Counted from the first letter of the stretch, positions 1 through 9,268 are shown. The stretch is 64,000 nucleotides of DNA from Chryseobacterium sp. Leaf404 (GCF_001424145.1 NZ_LMQM01000010.1:444833-508832), one strand, 5' to 3'. The notes: generated by a model from the letters alone, not told the origin. Numbers and translations: made by a program.

Positions 1-564
1 TTTTGTCTTTTTAATTTGAATTAAATTAAACTGATGGTCATTTTCAGTATCATTAATCTGAACCACAAGCCCCGGTAAACCTGAAAATTTGTAAGGCCCG
101 TCGCTCACCGGATATTCTTTACTGAACCATGCTGTCCAGCTTCTTCCTCTGTAATCTGCAGTCGCTTTCTGACAGTTGATATCTCCGATTTTTTTAAACT
201 CATTCTGAACTTTCCACACCGGAAATTTTTCTTCATTGATAACGAGATTTGCAGTCTGAAATTTATCGTAAAATTTTATGCTCTTCGGAGAATATGTTTT
301 GTGAATGGTGTACGTAAGGTTTCTGTCGAAATTTTTGAATTCGGAAAGTACTTTAGAATCTTTTGTAGCGGCATAGACAGAATCTTTTTCAAATTTTGCG
401 GCGTTGTAGAAATAAGATTCTTTTCCATCAGTATCGAGATTCATATAGTCTGTAACCAAAGAATCTCTGGAAGCAACATCTGGACGGAATTTATACTCAT
501 AAACGAATCTGTAGTTTTGTCCGGCAAGCGTTGCTGCTGCGAGTAGAAAAAGAAGCCTTATCAT
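1..564 (-). CDS. GLPGLI family protein, 3' part cut by window edge
   Basis: The minus-strand frame is open for 188 codons from the ATG at 564 to the window edge, so the C-terminus is missing. It starts with a short hydrophobic signal peptide (MIRLLFLLAAATLAGQ). Near residue 165 it carries the block SGLPGLV, which matches the signature that names the GLPGLI family. These are secreted or periplasmic proteins of unknown function, found mainly in Bacteroidota and often present in many copies. The visible part has no frameshift. Nothing in the neighbourhood suggests a specific role. The family call is firm; the function is unknown. Confidence 0.85.
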   Translation of the reverse strand, partial: MIRLLFLLAAATLAGQNYRFVYEYKFRPDVASRDSLVTDYMNLDTDGKESYFYNAAKFEKDSVYAATKDSKVLSEFKNFDRNLTYTIHKTYSPKSIKFYDKFQTANLVINEEKFPVWKVQNEFKKIGDINCQKATADYRGRSWTAWFSKEYPVSDGPYKFSGLPGLVVQINDTENDHQFNLIQIKKTK

Positions 565-696
565 TTTTTTAAATTTTCTCAAAAATAAATAAAAAATCTC
601 TTGTTTACGTGATATTTTACTGGTAAAAAACATTTATAACAAGCTAAATTCTCAAACATCAGCTGTATTTTAATTTTTAATTAAGGTCATAATTTA

Positions 697-704
697 TATA
701 TTTG
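697..704 (+). promoter_or_regulatory. Bacteroidota -7 box for aminotransferase gene
   Basis: TATATTTG fits the TAnnTTTG -7 consensus of Bacteroidota and lies 20 bp before the ATG at 725. No clear TTTG -33 element is visible at the usual spacing. Confidence 0.55.
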
Positions 705-724
705 TTCGAAAGACAAAAAGATTC

Positions 725-1918
725 ATGAATAAACTATCAGATAGAGTAAACAGACTGGGTTACTCACAGACTTTTGTGATGTCTAACAAGGCAAGAGAGA
801 TGAAAGCCGAAGGCATAGATGTTATAAGCTTAACTTTAGGTGAACCGGATTTTGATGTTCCCGACAATATCAAACAGGCTGCTTTTGATGCCATCAACGA
901 AAATTACAGCCACTATTCTCCCGTTCCTGGATTTTTAGAATTGCGTCAGGCGATTTCAGATAAATTAAAAAGAGACAATAAATTAGAATATAAACCTTCA
1001 CAAATTTGCGTGTCAAATGGTGCAAAACAGGCCATCATCAACGTTTTGGCAGCAATCGTAAATGATGGGGATGAAGTAATTCTTCCTACACCTTACTGGG
1101 TAAGCTACGACGAAATGGTAAAAATGATGGGTGGAAATTCTGTAATGCTTCCAACTTCTTATGTTACCGATTTTAAAATCACTGCAGAACAGCTTGAAGA
1201 GGCTATAAATGATAAAACAAAAGCCGTTCTTTTCAGTTCGCCCTGTAATCCCTCAGGAGGTTATTACACGTACGATGAATTGAAATCTTTGGCAAAAGTG
1301 ATTGCGAAATATCCTCACGTTACTGTCATTTCAGACGAGATTTATGAATACATAAATTATGAGACTAAAACGACATCCATCGCACAGTTTCCTGAAGTGT
1401 ACGAACAAACCGCAGTAATCAACGGTATGTCCAAAGCTTTTGCAATGACTGGCTGGAGAATCGGTTATTCAGCGTGCCCGGAATGGCTGGCAAAAGCCTG
1501 CGAAAAAGTACAGGGACAAATGACGAGCGGAGCGAATACCGTTGCTCAAAGAGCTTCAATTGTAGCTTTAAAAACAGATCCTTCAGAATATAAATACATG
1601 ATCGATGCTTTCGAGCAGAGAAGAAATCTGATGTTTGAACTGATGAAAGAAATCAAAGGTTTCAAGGTTCTTTTGCCTAAAGCAGCATTCTATTTCTTCC
1701 CTGATATCTCTTATTACATCGGAAAAACTTTGAACGGAACTGAAATAAATGATGCAGACGATTTTGCAATGTTCCTGCTTGAAAATGCTCACGTAGGCTG
1801 CGTCGGTGGGGTATCTTTCGGAAGCCCTGAATGCATTAGATTTTCTTATGCAGCTTCAGAGGAAGAATTGAGAGAAGCCATGAAAAGAATTAAAGAAACT
1901 TTAGAAAAATACAGTTAA
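725..1918 (+). CDS. Pyridoxal-phosphate aminotransferase, aspartate-aminotransferase type (class I)
   Basis: This 397-residue protein has the full fold-type I aminotransferase pattern. The Schiff-base lysine is K237 in SKAFAMTGWRIGY. The cofactor-binding residues are N175 (PCNPSGG) and D204 (SDEIY), and the carboxylate-binding arginine is in CIRFSYA near the C-terminus. The length is normal for class Ib aspartate/aromatic aminotransferases, which transfer amino groups from aspartate (or prephenate and similar donors) to 2-oxoglutarate in the cytoplasm. Substrate preference cannot be read from the sequence. The ATG lies 20 bp after a -7 box. The M16 peptidase starts 21 bp downstream on the same strand, so the two may be co-transcribed, although no functional link is obvious. 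Confidence 0.9.
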   Translation: MNKLSDRVNRLGYSQTFVMSNKAREMKAEGIDVISLTLGEPDFDVPDNIKQAAFDAINENYSHYSPVPGFLELRQAISDKLKRDNKLEYKPSQICVSNGAKQAIINVLAAIVNDGDEVILPTPYWVSYDEMVKMMGGNSVMLPTSYVTDFKITAEQLEEAINDKTKAVLFSSPCNPSGGYYTYDELKSLAKVIAKYPHVTVISDEIYEYINYETKTTSIAQFPEVYEQTAVINGMSKAFAMTGWRIGYSACPEWLAKACEKVQGQMTSGANTVAQRASIVALKTDPSEYKYMIDAFEQRRNLMFELMKEIKGFKVLLPKAAFYFFPDISYYIGKTLNGTEINDADDFAMFLLENAHVGCVGGVSFGSPECIRFSYAASEEELREAMKRIKETLEKYS

Positions 1919-1939
1919 AAAAGAACACAGGTTTGCAAG

Positions 1940-4879
1940 ATGAATTTATTTAAAAAACTGACCATTACTACAAGCATTGCTGCTGCAAGTTTTTGTGGTT
2001 ATGCGCAGGCACAGGATTTCCAGTGGAAGGAAGCAAAATCTAACGGTTACACCTATAAATACGTGACCAACGATCCTACTTCCGCAAGATATTATACCTT
2101 AAAAAATGGTTTAACGGTTATTTTAAGTCCGACCAATAAGGAGCCGAGAATCCAGACTTACATTGCTACAAAAGCAGGAAGCAAAACCGATCCGGCTGAC
2201 CACACAGGTTTGGCGCATTACCTTGAGCACATGCTTTTCAAAGGAACAGACAAGTTTGGTTCTAAAGACTGGGCAAAAGAAAAGCCTTTGCTTGATCAGA
2301 TTGATGCTTTGTACGAACAATACAATCAAACAAAAGACGAAGCCAAGAGAAAAGAGATTTACAAAAACATTGATAAAGTTTCCGGAGAGGCAGCAAAATA
2401 TGCCATCGCCAACGAATACGATAAAATGATGGCTTCTATGGGTGGCGACGGCACAAACGCCTTCACATCTGTAGAGCAAACGGTGTACACAGAAGATATT
2501 CCTGCGAATGCGGTTGATAAATTTCTGGTATTGCAGGGCGAGAGATTCAGAGAACCGATCCTGAGGCTTTTCCATACTGAGCTTGAAGCTGTTTATGAAG
2601 AGAAAAACAGAGCGTTGGATGACGATGACGATAAATCTTATGAAGCATTCTTTGCAGCCATTTTCCCGAACAACAATTACGGAAAACAGACTACAATCGG
2701 AACGGTTGAGCACCTGAAAAATCCTTCACTAAAGGCGATCAGAGAATATTACAATAATTATTATGTTCCCAATAATATGGGAATCATTATGTCAGGAGAT
2801 TTTAATCCTGATGAAATTATTGCCAAAATCGACAAGGCTTTTTCTTACATGAAGCAAAAGGCAGTTCCCAATTATGTTGTCGGACAGGAAAAAGCGATCA
2901 CTAATCCCGTTACCAGAGAAGTTTTTGGCCCGAATCCTGAAAGTTTGCTGATGGGTTTCAGATTTCCGGGCGCAACAACCAAAGATGCTAGAATGCTGAA
3001 TCTTGTGGGAAGTATGCTGACTAACGGACAGGCAGGATTGATTGATTTAAATTTAGTTAAGAAACAAAAACTCCTTGGAGCAAGTGCTTTCCCTTATGTT
3101 TTAAAAGATTATTCCACTTTATTATTGAGCGGAAGACCTACGGAAGGTCAGTCTTTGGATGAAGTGAAAAATTTGCTTCTCCAACAGATTGAAAAGCTTA
3201 GAAAAGGAGATTTCTCTGAAGATTTGATCCAGTCTATCGTTAACAACGAAAAGAAAAGCATCATTCAGCGGGATGAAAAATATTCTTCAAGAGCCGATAT
3301 TCTGATGAGCGAATTCACCTCGGAAATTGACCATAAAGTTGCTTTGGAATACGTGAAAGAAATTTCTGAAATAACTAAAAAAGATATTATGGATTTTGCT
3401 TCAAAATATCTTCAGAACAATAATTACGTAGCGATTTATAAACGAAAAGGCGAAGACAAAAACATCGCTAAAGTAGAAAAACCAACCATCACTCCGGTTT
3501 CGGTGAACAGAGAAGATCAGTCTCCGTTCCTGAAAAAGATTGATGCAATGCCTGAAAATGCTATCTCCCCAATCTGGCTGAATTTCGACAAAGACATAAC
3601 GAAAAACAAACTGGGAACAGTTGATGTTCTTTCCGTTAAAAACAATGATAATGCATTATTCAGAATGTATTACTATTTCGAGGCTGGGAAATGGAGCAAT
3701 AAAATGTTGCCTTTGGCAGCAGAATATCTTCAGTATTTGGGAACTAAAAATAAATCTTCAGAAGATATCAGTAAGGAGTTTTACAAACTGGCTTCCAGCT
3801 TTAACGTTGGTGCCGGAAATGAAACGACCTATATTTCAATTGAAGGTTTAAATGAAAACTTTGAGAAAACAGCAGCGCTTTTTGAAGATCTAATTAAAAA
3901 CTGTCAGGCAGATCAGGTAGCTTTGGAAGCTTACAAAGTCCGTCTGAGAAAGGCAAGAGACAATGCCAAGCAGAACAAAGGATCGATCATGGCTGGATTA
4001 AGAAGCTATGCACAGTACGGTGCTCAGAATCCCTTCAATAATGTTTTGAGCGATACTGAACTGGATGCTTTGAAGGCCGAAGATTTGGTTAAGATCCTGA
4101 AAGATTTATTTACATTCAGGCATAAAGTTCTTTATTACGGGCCAAAAACCGGAACTGAAGTGACTGCATCTTTAAAACCTATCCATCCGGTGGCATCAGA
4201 TTTAAAGGATATGCCGAAGTCCAAGACATTTACCCAAATTTCATCCGACAAAAACAAAGTTCTGTTTTCAGATTTTGATATGGTTCAGGCTGAAGTTTTC
4301 TGGGTGAAAAACGGTGAGCCATACAATCCGACTGTAACCCCGACTGCTCAGCTCTTCAATAATTATTTCGGAAGCGGAATGGGTTCTATTGTGTTTCAGA
4401 CAATCAGAGAGTCTAAAGCTTTGGCGTACTCAAGCTATTCTGCCTACTCGATGCCTTCCAAAAAAGAAGATAAAAGTTCGGTAATTGCTTATGTGGGAAC
4501 GCAGGCTGATAAATTTAATGATGCAACGGTCGCTATGAACGAATTGCTGAATGAACTTCCGAAATCTGATCAGTTGGTAGAAACAGCAAAAAATTCTTTA
4601 AGAAAATCGATTGCTGCTGAAAGAGTTACTCAGGACGGAATCATTTTTAATTATCTTGCCGCCCAAAGACTCGGAAACAATTTTGACATGAGAAAAAATG
4701 TCTACGATCAGTCTCCGAAACTTAATTTTACGGATCTCAACAATTTCCACAATAAAGAAATGAAAAATAAGAATTACACATATTGCATTGTGGCATCGAA
4801 AGATAAAGTGAAGGAAGAGGATATGAAGAAATTAGGCGAAGTGAAAAAGCTAAGCCTTACAGAAATCTTCGGATATTAA
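1940..4879 (+). CDS. M16 family zinc metallopeptidase (two-domain, insulinase type)
   Basis: The 979-residue protein starts with a signal peptide (hydrophobic to about residue 24, ending AQAQ). The inverted zinc motif HYLEH is at residues 93-97, and the third ligand is expected in the EAVYEEKN stretch near residue 219. A second, inactive M16 domain follows in the C-terminal half. This is the usual layout of exported M16 peptidases, which clamp and degrade peptides in a closed chamber. In Bacteroidota they are periplasmic or outer-membrane associated. A strong hairpin terminator follows directly, so this gene ends the unit begun by the aminotransferase. Confidence 0.92.
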   Translation: MNLFKKLTITTSIAAASFCGYAQAQDFQWKEAKSNGYTYKYVTNDPTSARYYTLKNGLTVILSPTNKEPRIQTYIATKAGSKTDPADHTGLAHYLEHMLFKGTDKFGSKDWAKEKPLLDQIDALYEQYNQTKDEAKRKEIYKNIDKVSGEAAKYAIANEYDKMMASMGGDGTNAFTSVEQTVYTEDIPANAVDKFLVLQGERFREPILRLFHTELEAVYEEKNRALDDDDDKSYEAFFAAIFPNNNYGKQTTIGTVEHLKNPSLKAIREYYNNYYVPNNMGIIMSGDFNPDEIIAKIDKAFSYMKQKAVPNYVVGQEKAITNPVTREVFGPNPESLLMGFRFPGATTKDARMLNLVGSMLTNGQAGLIDLNLVKKQKLLGASAFPYVLKDYSTLLLSGRPTEGQSLDEVKNLLLQQIEKLRKGDFSEDLIQSIVNNEKKSIIQRDEKYSSRADILMSEFTSEIDHKVALEYVKEISEITKKDIMDFASKYLQNNNYVAIYKRKGEDKNIAKVEKPTITPVSVNREDQSPFLKKIDAMPENAISPIWLNFDKDITKNKLGTVDVLSVKNNDNALFRMYYYFEAGKWSNKMLPLAAEYLQYLGTKNKSSEDISKEFYKLASSFNVGAGNETTYISIEGLNENFEKTAALFEDLIKNCQADQVALEAYKVRLRKARDNAKQNKGSIMAGLRSYAQYGAQNPFNNVLSDTELDALKAEDLVKILKDLFTFRHKVLYYGPKTGTEVTASLKPIHPVASDLKDMPKSKTFTQISSDKNKVLFSDFDMVQAEVFWVKNGEPYNPTVTPTAQLFNNYFGSGMGSIVFQTIRESKALAYSSYSAYSMPSKKEDKSSVIAYVGTQADKFNDATVAMNELLNELPKSDQLVETAKNSLRKSIAAERVTQDGIIFNYLAAQRLGNNFDMRKNVYDQSPKLNFTDLNNFHNKEMKNKNYTYCIVASKDKVKEEDMKKLGEVKKLSLTEIFGY

Positions 4880-4888
4880 AACGAAATC

Positions 4889-4915
4889 AGCTCTCAAATT
4901 TGAGAGCTTTTTTTT
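4889..4915 (+). terminator. Rho-independent terminator after M16 peptidase
   Basis: A perfect 20-bp palindrome (arms AGCTCTCAAA / TTTGAGAGCT) is followed by a run of T to 4915. It lies 10 bp after the stop codon. Confidence 0.85.
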
Positions 4916-4956
4916 ATCGAAACCCAAAACAATTATAGATTTTATTTATTGGATAG

Positions 4957-4989
4957 TTTGAATTCAATAGACGAAAAGCAATATATTTG
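4957..4989 (+). promoter_or_regulatory. Complete Bacteroidota promoter (TTTG-N21-TATATTTG) for peroxiredoxin
   Basis: TTTG at 4957-4960 and TATATTTG at 4982-4989 are separated by 21 bp, matching the -33/-7 consensus of Bacteroidota sigma factor. The TTG at 4987, which would lengthen the reading frame, lies inside the -7 box. It therefore cannot be the start, and the ATG at 5023 is chosen. Confidence 0.8.
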
Positions 4990-5022
4990 CACAAGAAAAA
5001 TTTAAATAAAAACAAGAAAATT

Positions 5023-5655
5023 ATGTCTTTAGTAGGAAAAAAATTCCCAAATGTAACGATTGACGCAATGTCTGAAATGGGTGATGATTTAAGAATCAAT
5101 GTATTTCAGGAAGCTGCAGAAAACCAACAGAAAGTTCTTTTATTCTGGTACCCGAAAGATTTCACTTTTGTCTGCCCGACTGAGCTTCACGCTTTCCAGG
5201 AAGCTTTACCTGAATTCGAAAAGAGAAATACTAAAGTAATCGGTGCTTCTTGTGATACAAACGAAGTTCATTTCGCTTGGTTAAATGTATCAAAAGACAA
5301 CGGTGGTATTGAAGGAGTAACTTACCCGCTTTTGGCTGATACTCACAGACAGTTGGCAAATCTTCTTGATATTGTAGATCAGGATCTTGATTTTGACGAA
5401 GAAGGAAATGAAGTTTTCACAGGTTCTAACGTAACTTACAGAGCTACTTACCTTATTGATGAGACCGGAAAAGTATTCCACGAAGCAGTGAACGATATGC
5501 CTTTGGGAAGAAATGTAAAAGAATTCTTAAGAATGATCGATGCTTACACTCACGTTCAGAAGCACGGTGAAGTTTGCCCTGCCAACTGGGAAGAAGGAAA
5601 AGATGCTATGAAAGCAGACAGAACTTCCACTGCTGAGTATTTAGCTAAAAATTAA
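5023..5655 (+). CDS. Typical 2-Cys peroxiredoxin (AhpC/Prx1 family)
   Basis: The protein has 210 residues from the ATG at 5023. The peroxidatic cysteine is C51 in FTFVCPTEL and the resolving cysteine is C185 in EVCPANW, the pattern of typical 2-Cys peroxiredoxins. These reduce H2O2 and organic hydroperoxides in the cytoplasm. No ahpF lies nearby. The next gene encodes a small thioredoxin-like protein, which is a plausible electron donor. The promoter matches the Bacteroidota consensus at both elements, suggesting high expression. In-frame translation could begin at a TTG 36 bp upstream, but that codon is inside the promoter. Confidence 0.95.
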   Translation: MSLVGKKFPNVTIDAMSEMGDDLRINVFQEAAENQQKVLLFWYPKDFTFVCPTELHAFQEALPEFEKRNTKVIGASCDTNEVHFAWLNVSKDNGGIEGVTYPLLADTHRQLANLLDIVDQDLDFDEEGNEVFTGSNVTYRATYLIDETGKVFHEAVNDMPLGRNVKEFLRMIDAYTHVQKHGEVCPANWEEGKDAMKADRTSTAEYLAKN

Positions 5656-5666
5656 AAATTTTAATG

Positions 5667-5750
5667 TAACAGTGTAACAATCCAGCAATGTAACAATACA
5701 ATACCATGCGATAATATTGGTAAACCGGTACACTGTTATATTGTTACATT
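5667..5750. repeat. Interleaved inverted repeats in the peroxiredoxin-thioredoxin spacer
   Basis: Two inverted repeats overlap in the order X-Y-X'-Y'. TAACAGTGTA (5667-5676) pairs with TACACTGTTA (5729-5738). AATGTAACAATA (5687-5698) pairs with TATTGTTACATT (5739-5750). Both arms are built from the word TGTAACA. The two helices cross, so they cannot form one simple hairpin. Confidence 0.6.
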
Positions 5751-5777
5751 GTTAAATTTTATCCTAAAATTTGACTT

Positions 5778-6083
5778 ATGTATACAGAATTAGCGGAAGA
5801 TACGTTGCAAAACATTGTAAGCGATAACGAAAAAGTTGTGGTACAATACGGAGCTACATGGTGCGGAAACTGCAGAATTATGAAGCCGAAATTCAAAAAA
5901 TTAGCTTCTGAGAATGATGCAATTCCTTTTTTATATGTGGATGCAGAGAAACTTCCTGAAAGCAGAAAACTGGCTAAAGTTGACAATTTGCCAACCTTTG
6001 CCATCTTCAAAAACGGAGATCTGGTCAATCAGGTGCAATCCAACAAAGCTGAAAGTTTAATTGAATTATTCAACGAACTTTAA
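5778..6083 (+). CDS. Small thioredoxin-like protein (WCGNC)
   Basis: The 101-residue protein is a bare thioredoxin fold without signal peptide. The active site is ATWCGNCRIMKP with cysteines 29 and 32, and the cis-proline is in NLPTFA. Replacing the usual Gly-Pro with Gly-Asn between the cysteines should raise the redox potential compared with housekeeping thioredoxins. It follows the peroxiredoxin gene and is followed after 5 bp by a small conserved gene. The three look like one redox unit in which this protein could recycle the peroxiredoxin. That role is inferred from position. Confidence 0.88.
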   Translation: MYTELAEDTLQNIVSDNEKVVVQYGATWCGNCRIMKPKFKKLASENDAIPFLYVDAEKLPESRKLAKVDNLPTFAIFKNGDLVNQVQSNKAESLIELFNEL

Positions 6084-6088
6084 TTACA

Positions 6089-6337
6089 ATGAAACTACCG
6101 ATTATAAGACAGTTTTTTCAGACTCAGACTCCTGAAAATTTAGAAAAAACTTTGGAAGTTCTTGAGAGCTTTACAGAATTCAGAGGAACCACTGAAGAAG
6201 ATATGAATGTCGCCGGAGAATTGATCACCAATATTTGCGGCGCTTTGGAAGTACACGCCAACGTACAAAACGGAATGAGCGAGAAAGATGCCTTAAACTC
6301 TTTTGCACAAAAGGTTTTGGGATCTATTGATAAATAA
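6089..6337 (+). CDS. Small conserved protein, DUF6952-like
   Basis: The 82-residue soluble protein is predicted to be mostly helical, with no cysteine pair or membrane segment. It starts 5 bp after the thioredoxin-like gene and is followed by a strong terminator, so it is the last gene of the peroxiredoxin unit. I recall proteins of this size next to thioredoxin and peroxiredoxin genes in flavobacteria under the name DUF6952, but I cannot verify the match here. No activity can be proposed from motifs. Confidence 0.75.
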   Translation: MKLPIIRQFFQTQTPENLEKTLEVLESFTEFRGTTEEDMNVAGELITNICGALEVHANVQNGMSEKDALNSFAQKVLGSIDK

Positions 6338-6362
6338 ATTTTAGTTTAAAAACTAAAAAAAC

Positions 6363-6400
6363 ACTGCCCCTGAAAGATGAAACTTTCAGGGGCAGTTTGT
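6363..6400. terminator. Bidirectional terminator between convergent genes
   Basis: The 14-bp perfect stem (6363-6376 with 6383-6396, arms ACTGCCCCTGAAAG / CTTTCAGGGGCAGT) has a 6-nt loop and A/T runs on both sides. It sits between the redox operon and the convergent S9 peptidase gene. Confidence 0.85.
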
Positions 6401-6418
6401 TTAAATTCATTATCAATT

Positions 6419-8821
6419 TTACTTCTTCAAACACTTCTCCAGAAACTGATCCTGTTCCCAAAGCAGATGCAGAATGTTTTCTTTGGCAACATATCCGTGC
6501 GCTTCTTTAGGTAAAAGAACCATTTTCACCGGTGCTCCAAGGTTTTTCAAAGCCTGAAAGTACCTTTCCGTCTGCAAAGTAAATGTTCCGGGATTGTTGT
6601 CTGCATCACCGTGAATCAGCAACAGCGGAGTTTTCATTTTGTCGGCATTCATAAAAGGAGACATTCCGTTGTAAATTTCAGGTACGTCCCAGTAATTTCT
6701 CTGTTCGCTCTGGAAACCAAACGGCGTCAAAGTTCTGTTGTACGCACCGCTTCTGGCAATTCCGCAGGCGTAATCTTTGGAGTGCGTCAGAAGATTCGCC
6801 GTCATGAACGCTCCGTAAGAATGTCCGCCCACAGCCACTTTTGTTCTGTCGATGTAGCCTAACTGATCTACGGCATCAATTGCCGCTTTTCCGTTGGCAA
6901 CCAACTGCGTGATGAAAGTATCGTTCGGCTCCGTTTTTCCTTCTCCAATGATTGGGAATGCAGCATCATCCAAAACCGCATATCCTTTTGCCGTCCAGTA
7001 AACAAACGAACCGTAATAAGGGAACGTAAAATCGTTCGGGTTTTGTGTGTTCTGCCCTGCTGTATTTTTATCTTTATATTCTGTTGGGTATGCCCAAATC
7101 AGCAACGGTAGCTTTTCCTTCTTTGCTTTTCTGTCGTAGTTGGCAGGCAGATAAAGCGTTCCCGTCAAAGTAACACCGTCATTTCTTTTGTATGTAATCA
7201 CTTCCTTGTACACATCTTTAATGCTTTCAAAAGGATTGGCAAACTGCGTTACCGGTTCAGATTTATTGGATTTAATGTTCTTCTTAAAATAATTCGGATA
7301 GGAACTTGCCGACTGCTGTATCGTTAAAACATCACCTTTTTTAGGATCAATAATATCGATGATTTCTTCCTTGGCATTTTTCAGATTTGAGGTGTAAAGT
7401 CTTTTCTTTTTTAAAGATTTCATATCCAGCTCATCCACAAAAAGATGCTGACCGTCTTTCGTAAAACCCGCCCCAATAAGGTAAGCCTTCTCCCCTTTCA
7501 TATTCACAACGTATCTTCCAAAATCATTTTTGGTCGTGTTGAAACTTCCCGGATCACTGTAAACATCCTGATAATTCCGGTCTTCGATCACCTGAGATTT
7601 TCCGGTGTTCAGGTCGATCAGATAAGATTTTGTATTTCTGGTATCGTACCAGCCTTCCAAAACAATAGCGTAATGATCGTTGGTCCAGCTTATTCCTTCG
7701 TAGCGCTGTTTTGTTTTGAAGAATGACTTCGGAGTTCCGTTAAAAGGAGCATCCAAAGTGAAAACTTCATCTCTGAAATCTACAGTTTTAGACTGATCAC
7801 CACCATCCAAAGCTTCGGCGTAAACCAAAGTTGCAGGCATATCGCTTCTCCAGCTCATGTCTCTTTTCCCCATTCTTACAGAGGAGAAACCTTTAGGCAT
7901 AATTTCATTTAGAGGAATCTCATTGACCACTTTTACTACATTTCCACTCGCATCGTAGACAGTTGAAGTCATCGGAAAACGGTTCAATGGAACGATGTAG
8001 GAATAAGGTCTTTTTATGGTAGTTGCCATCAGATATTTGCCGTCCGGAGAATAAGACAGACCGGCATACAGATCTTTTTCTTTGAATTTTTTCTGATTTC
8101 CGTTCAGGTCTGTATGATACAGTTCAGAGCTCATCAGGTTGTCAAAATTCTTTTCATCCTGAGGATTTTTAAGCAAATCCTGATATGTTCTGTTTTGCGA
8201 AACTTTTCCGTCTGCAGTAGAAACAATCGGGCCTGTCGGTAAATCTTTTGAAGCATCGATCAGTTTCGGACGGTTTGCCGGAAGTACTTTTAAAAGGAAA
8301 CTCTGAGAATCCTTCATCCACGTGTAAGGCGAACCATAATTGGCATTCAGATTATCCTGACTGATTTTTTTTGCTGTTGTTGTTTCCAAATCGATTACCC
8401 AAAGTTCTACCCCTTTGTCGGTGGTGTTGGTAAAGGCCATTTTCTTTTCATCCGGCGAAAAACTTGTATTGGTAATCTTCGGATTTTGAGGCAGACCTTT
8501 TACCTGAACTTCCGTTTTATCATTCATCTTCCGTACTTTCAGATTGTTGATGTACGTGACTGAACTTGAAATATTGGTTACCGGATTAATTCTCAAACCG
8601 CCCAGTTTCATTTCCTGCTGATTGAGATCGTCAAGCGTTTTGTACGTTGGTCTGTACACAAAAACAACCCAGTCTTTCTTTGAATTAGTCAGAACGCTCG
8701 GTGGTCTGTCATAATCTGCCAGCTGCAAAATCTCCGCAGAAGGCTTTTGATAGCCGATGTTTTCCTGCGCTTCATAAAAATTCAGAAAAGCCAGCAAACA
8801 GATGGTTAATTTAATCTTCAT
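6419..8821 (-). CDS. Secreted S9 family (prolyl oligopeptidase-type) peptidase, glutamyl endopeptidase-like
   Basis: The 800-residue protein has a signal peptide (MKIKLTICLLAFLNFYEAQ) and an N-terminal beta-propeller-like region. The C-terminal alpha/beta-hydrolase domain carries the nucleophile in GGHSYGAFMTANLL (about residue 667), the aspartate in HGDADNNPGT (about 740) and the histidine in EAHGY (about 773). The GGHSYGAFM form and overall length fit the S9D group that includes plastid glutamyl endopeptidase, so cleavage after Glu is possible but not shown. The gene stands alone, convergent with the redox operon. A possible -7 box (TAATTTCG) lies just upstream on the minus strand. Confidence 0.9.
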   Translation of the reverse strand: MKIKLTICLLAFLNFYEAQENIGYQKPSAEILQLADYDRPPSVLTNSKKDWVVFVYRPTYKTLDDLNQQEMKLGGLRINPVTNISSSVTYINNLKVRKMNDKTEVQVKGLPQNPKITNTSFSPDEKKMAFTNTTDKGVELWVIDLETTTAKKISQDNLNANYGSPYTWMKDSQSFLLKVLPANRPKLIDASKDLPTGPIVSTADGKVSQNRTYQDLLKNPQDEKNFDNLMSSELYHTDLNGNQKKFKEKDLYAGLSYSPDGKYLMATTIKRPYSYIVPLNRFPMTSTVYDASGNVVKVVNEIPLNEIMPKGFSSVRMGKRDMSWRSDMPATLVYAEALDGGDQSKTVDFRDEVFTLDAPFNGTPKSFFKTKQRYEGISWTNDHYAIVLEGWYDTRNTKSYLIDLNTGKSQVIEDRNYQDVYSDPGSFNTTKNDFGRYVVNMKGEKAYLIGAGFTKDGQHLFVDELDMKSLKKKRLYTSNLKNAKEEIIDIIDPKKGDVLTIQQSASSYPNYFKKNIKSNKSEPVTQFANPFESIKDVYKEVITYKRNDGVTLTGTLYLPANYDRKAKKEKLPLLIWAYPTEYKDKNTAGQNTQNPNDFTFPYYGSFVYWTAKGYAVLDDAAFPIIGEGKTEPNDTFITQLVANGKAAIDAVDQLGYIDRTKVAVGGHSYGAFMTANLLTHSKDYACGIARSGAYNRTLTPFGFQSEQRNYWDVPEIYNGMSPFMNADKMKTPLLLIHGDADNNPGTFTLQTERYFQALKNLGAPVKMVLLPKEAHGYVAKENILHLLWEQDQFLEKCLKK

Positions 8822-8839
8822 ATTCTAATTGATTTTTGA

Positions 8840-8847
8840 CGAAATTA
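8840..8847 (-). promoter_or_regulatory. Possible -7 box for S9 peptidase gene
   Basis: On the minus strand, TAATTTCG differs by one base from TAnnTTTG and ends 18 bp before the ATG at 8821. No -33 element is evident. Confidence 0.35.
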
Positions 8848-9203
8848 ATGAAAAATAGTTTTTAAGGAATACAAGTAAATAAATTTCGATCATTGAATTG
8901 ACGAACTAAAATTAGTTTTTGGCTTCAGGATTAAAAATAATTAATGAAGTATTGGATAAATTAACTAAAAACTAATATTTAAAACAATTTAAAATCTTTA
9001 GGTTTGTTTCAAGTTTCCATCACTATTTTCGGATAAAAGAATATTATTTCTGAAAGAAATATGAACAATCTCCGAAAAGATTTTATATTAGTAAAAGCTT
9101 TGTTCCAGATATTAAACATTGTTATAAATTCTGATGACGAAAAAATCTTTTTATTATATTTTAAAATTATGATATACCAAAAGTTTTATAATGTTTAGAT
9201 TTG

Positions 9204-9211
9204 TATATTTG
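9204..9211 (+). promoter_or_regulatory. -7 box of the RelA/SpoT-domain gene pair
   Basis: TATATTTG matches TAnnTTTG exactly, 57 bp before the ATG at 9269. This predicts a leader of about 54 nt. A -33 TTTG is not clear. Confidence 0.5.
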
Positions 9212-9268
9212 AAAACGTAATAAGTGAGTAAATATTAATTATCAAATATTAGCCAAAGTAGATCAAAT

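Larger units (their letters stand above)
8822..9268. other. AT-rich 447-bp intergenic region between divergent genes
   Basis: The region holds the minus-strand -7 box of the S9 gene near 8840 and a plus-strand TATATTTG at 9204. The remainder is very AT-rich, with no hairpin or repeat I can support. A 45-codon ORF at 9061-9198 is open but has no recognisable features. Confidence 0.6.

Noticed and set aside
2123..2713. 196-codon minus-strand ORF opposite the M16 peptidase gene
   Set aside because: Lies fully inside a strongly supported gene on the other strand; cysteine- and phenylalanine-rich translation typical of an antisense shadow.
4987..5022. TTG start giving 12 more residues to the peroxiredoxin
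   Set aside because: The TTG is part of the TATATTTG -7 box, so it cannot be transcribed.
9061..9198. 45-codon ORF upstream of the RelA/SpoT-domain gene
   Set aside because: Open by chance in very AT-rich DNA, no recognisable motif, and it ends before the only good promoter box, so nothing supports expression.
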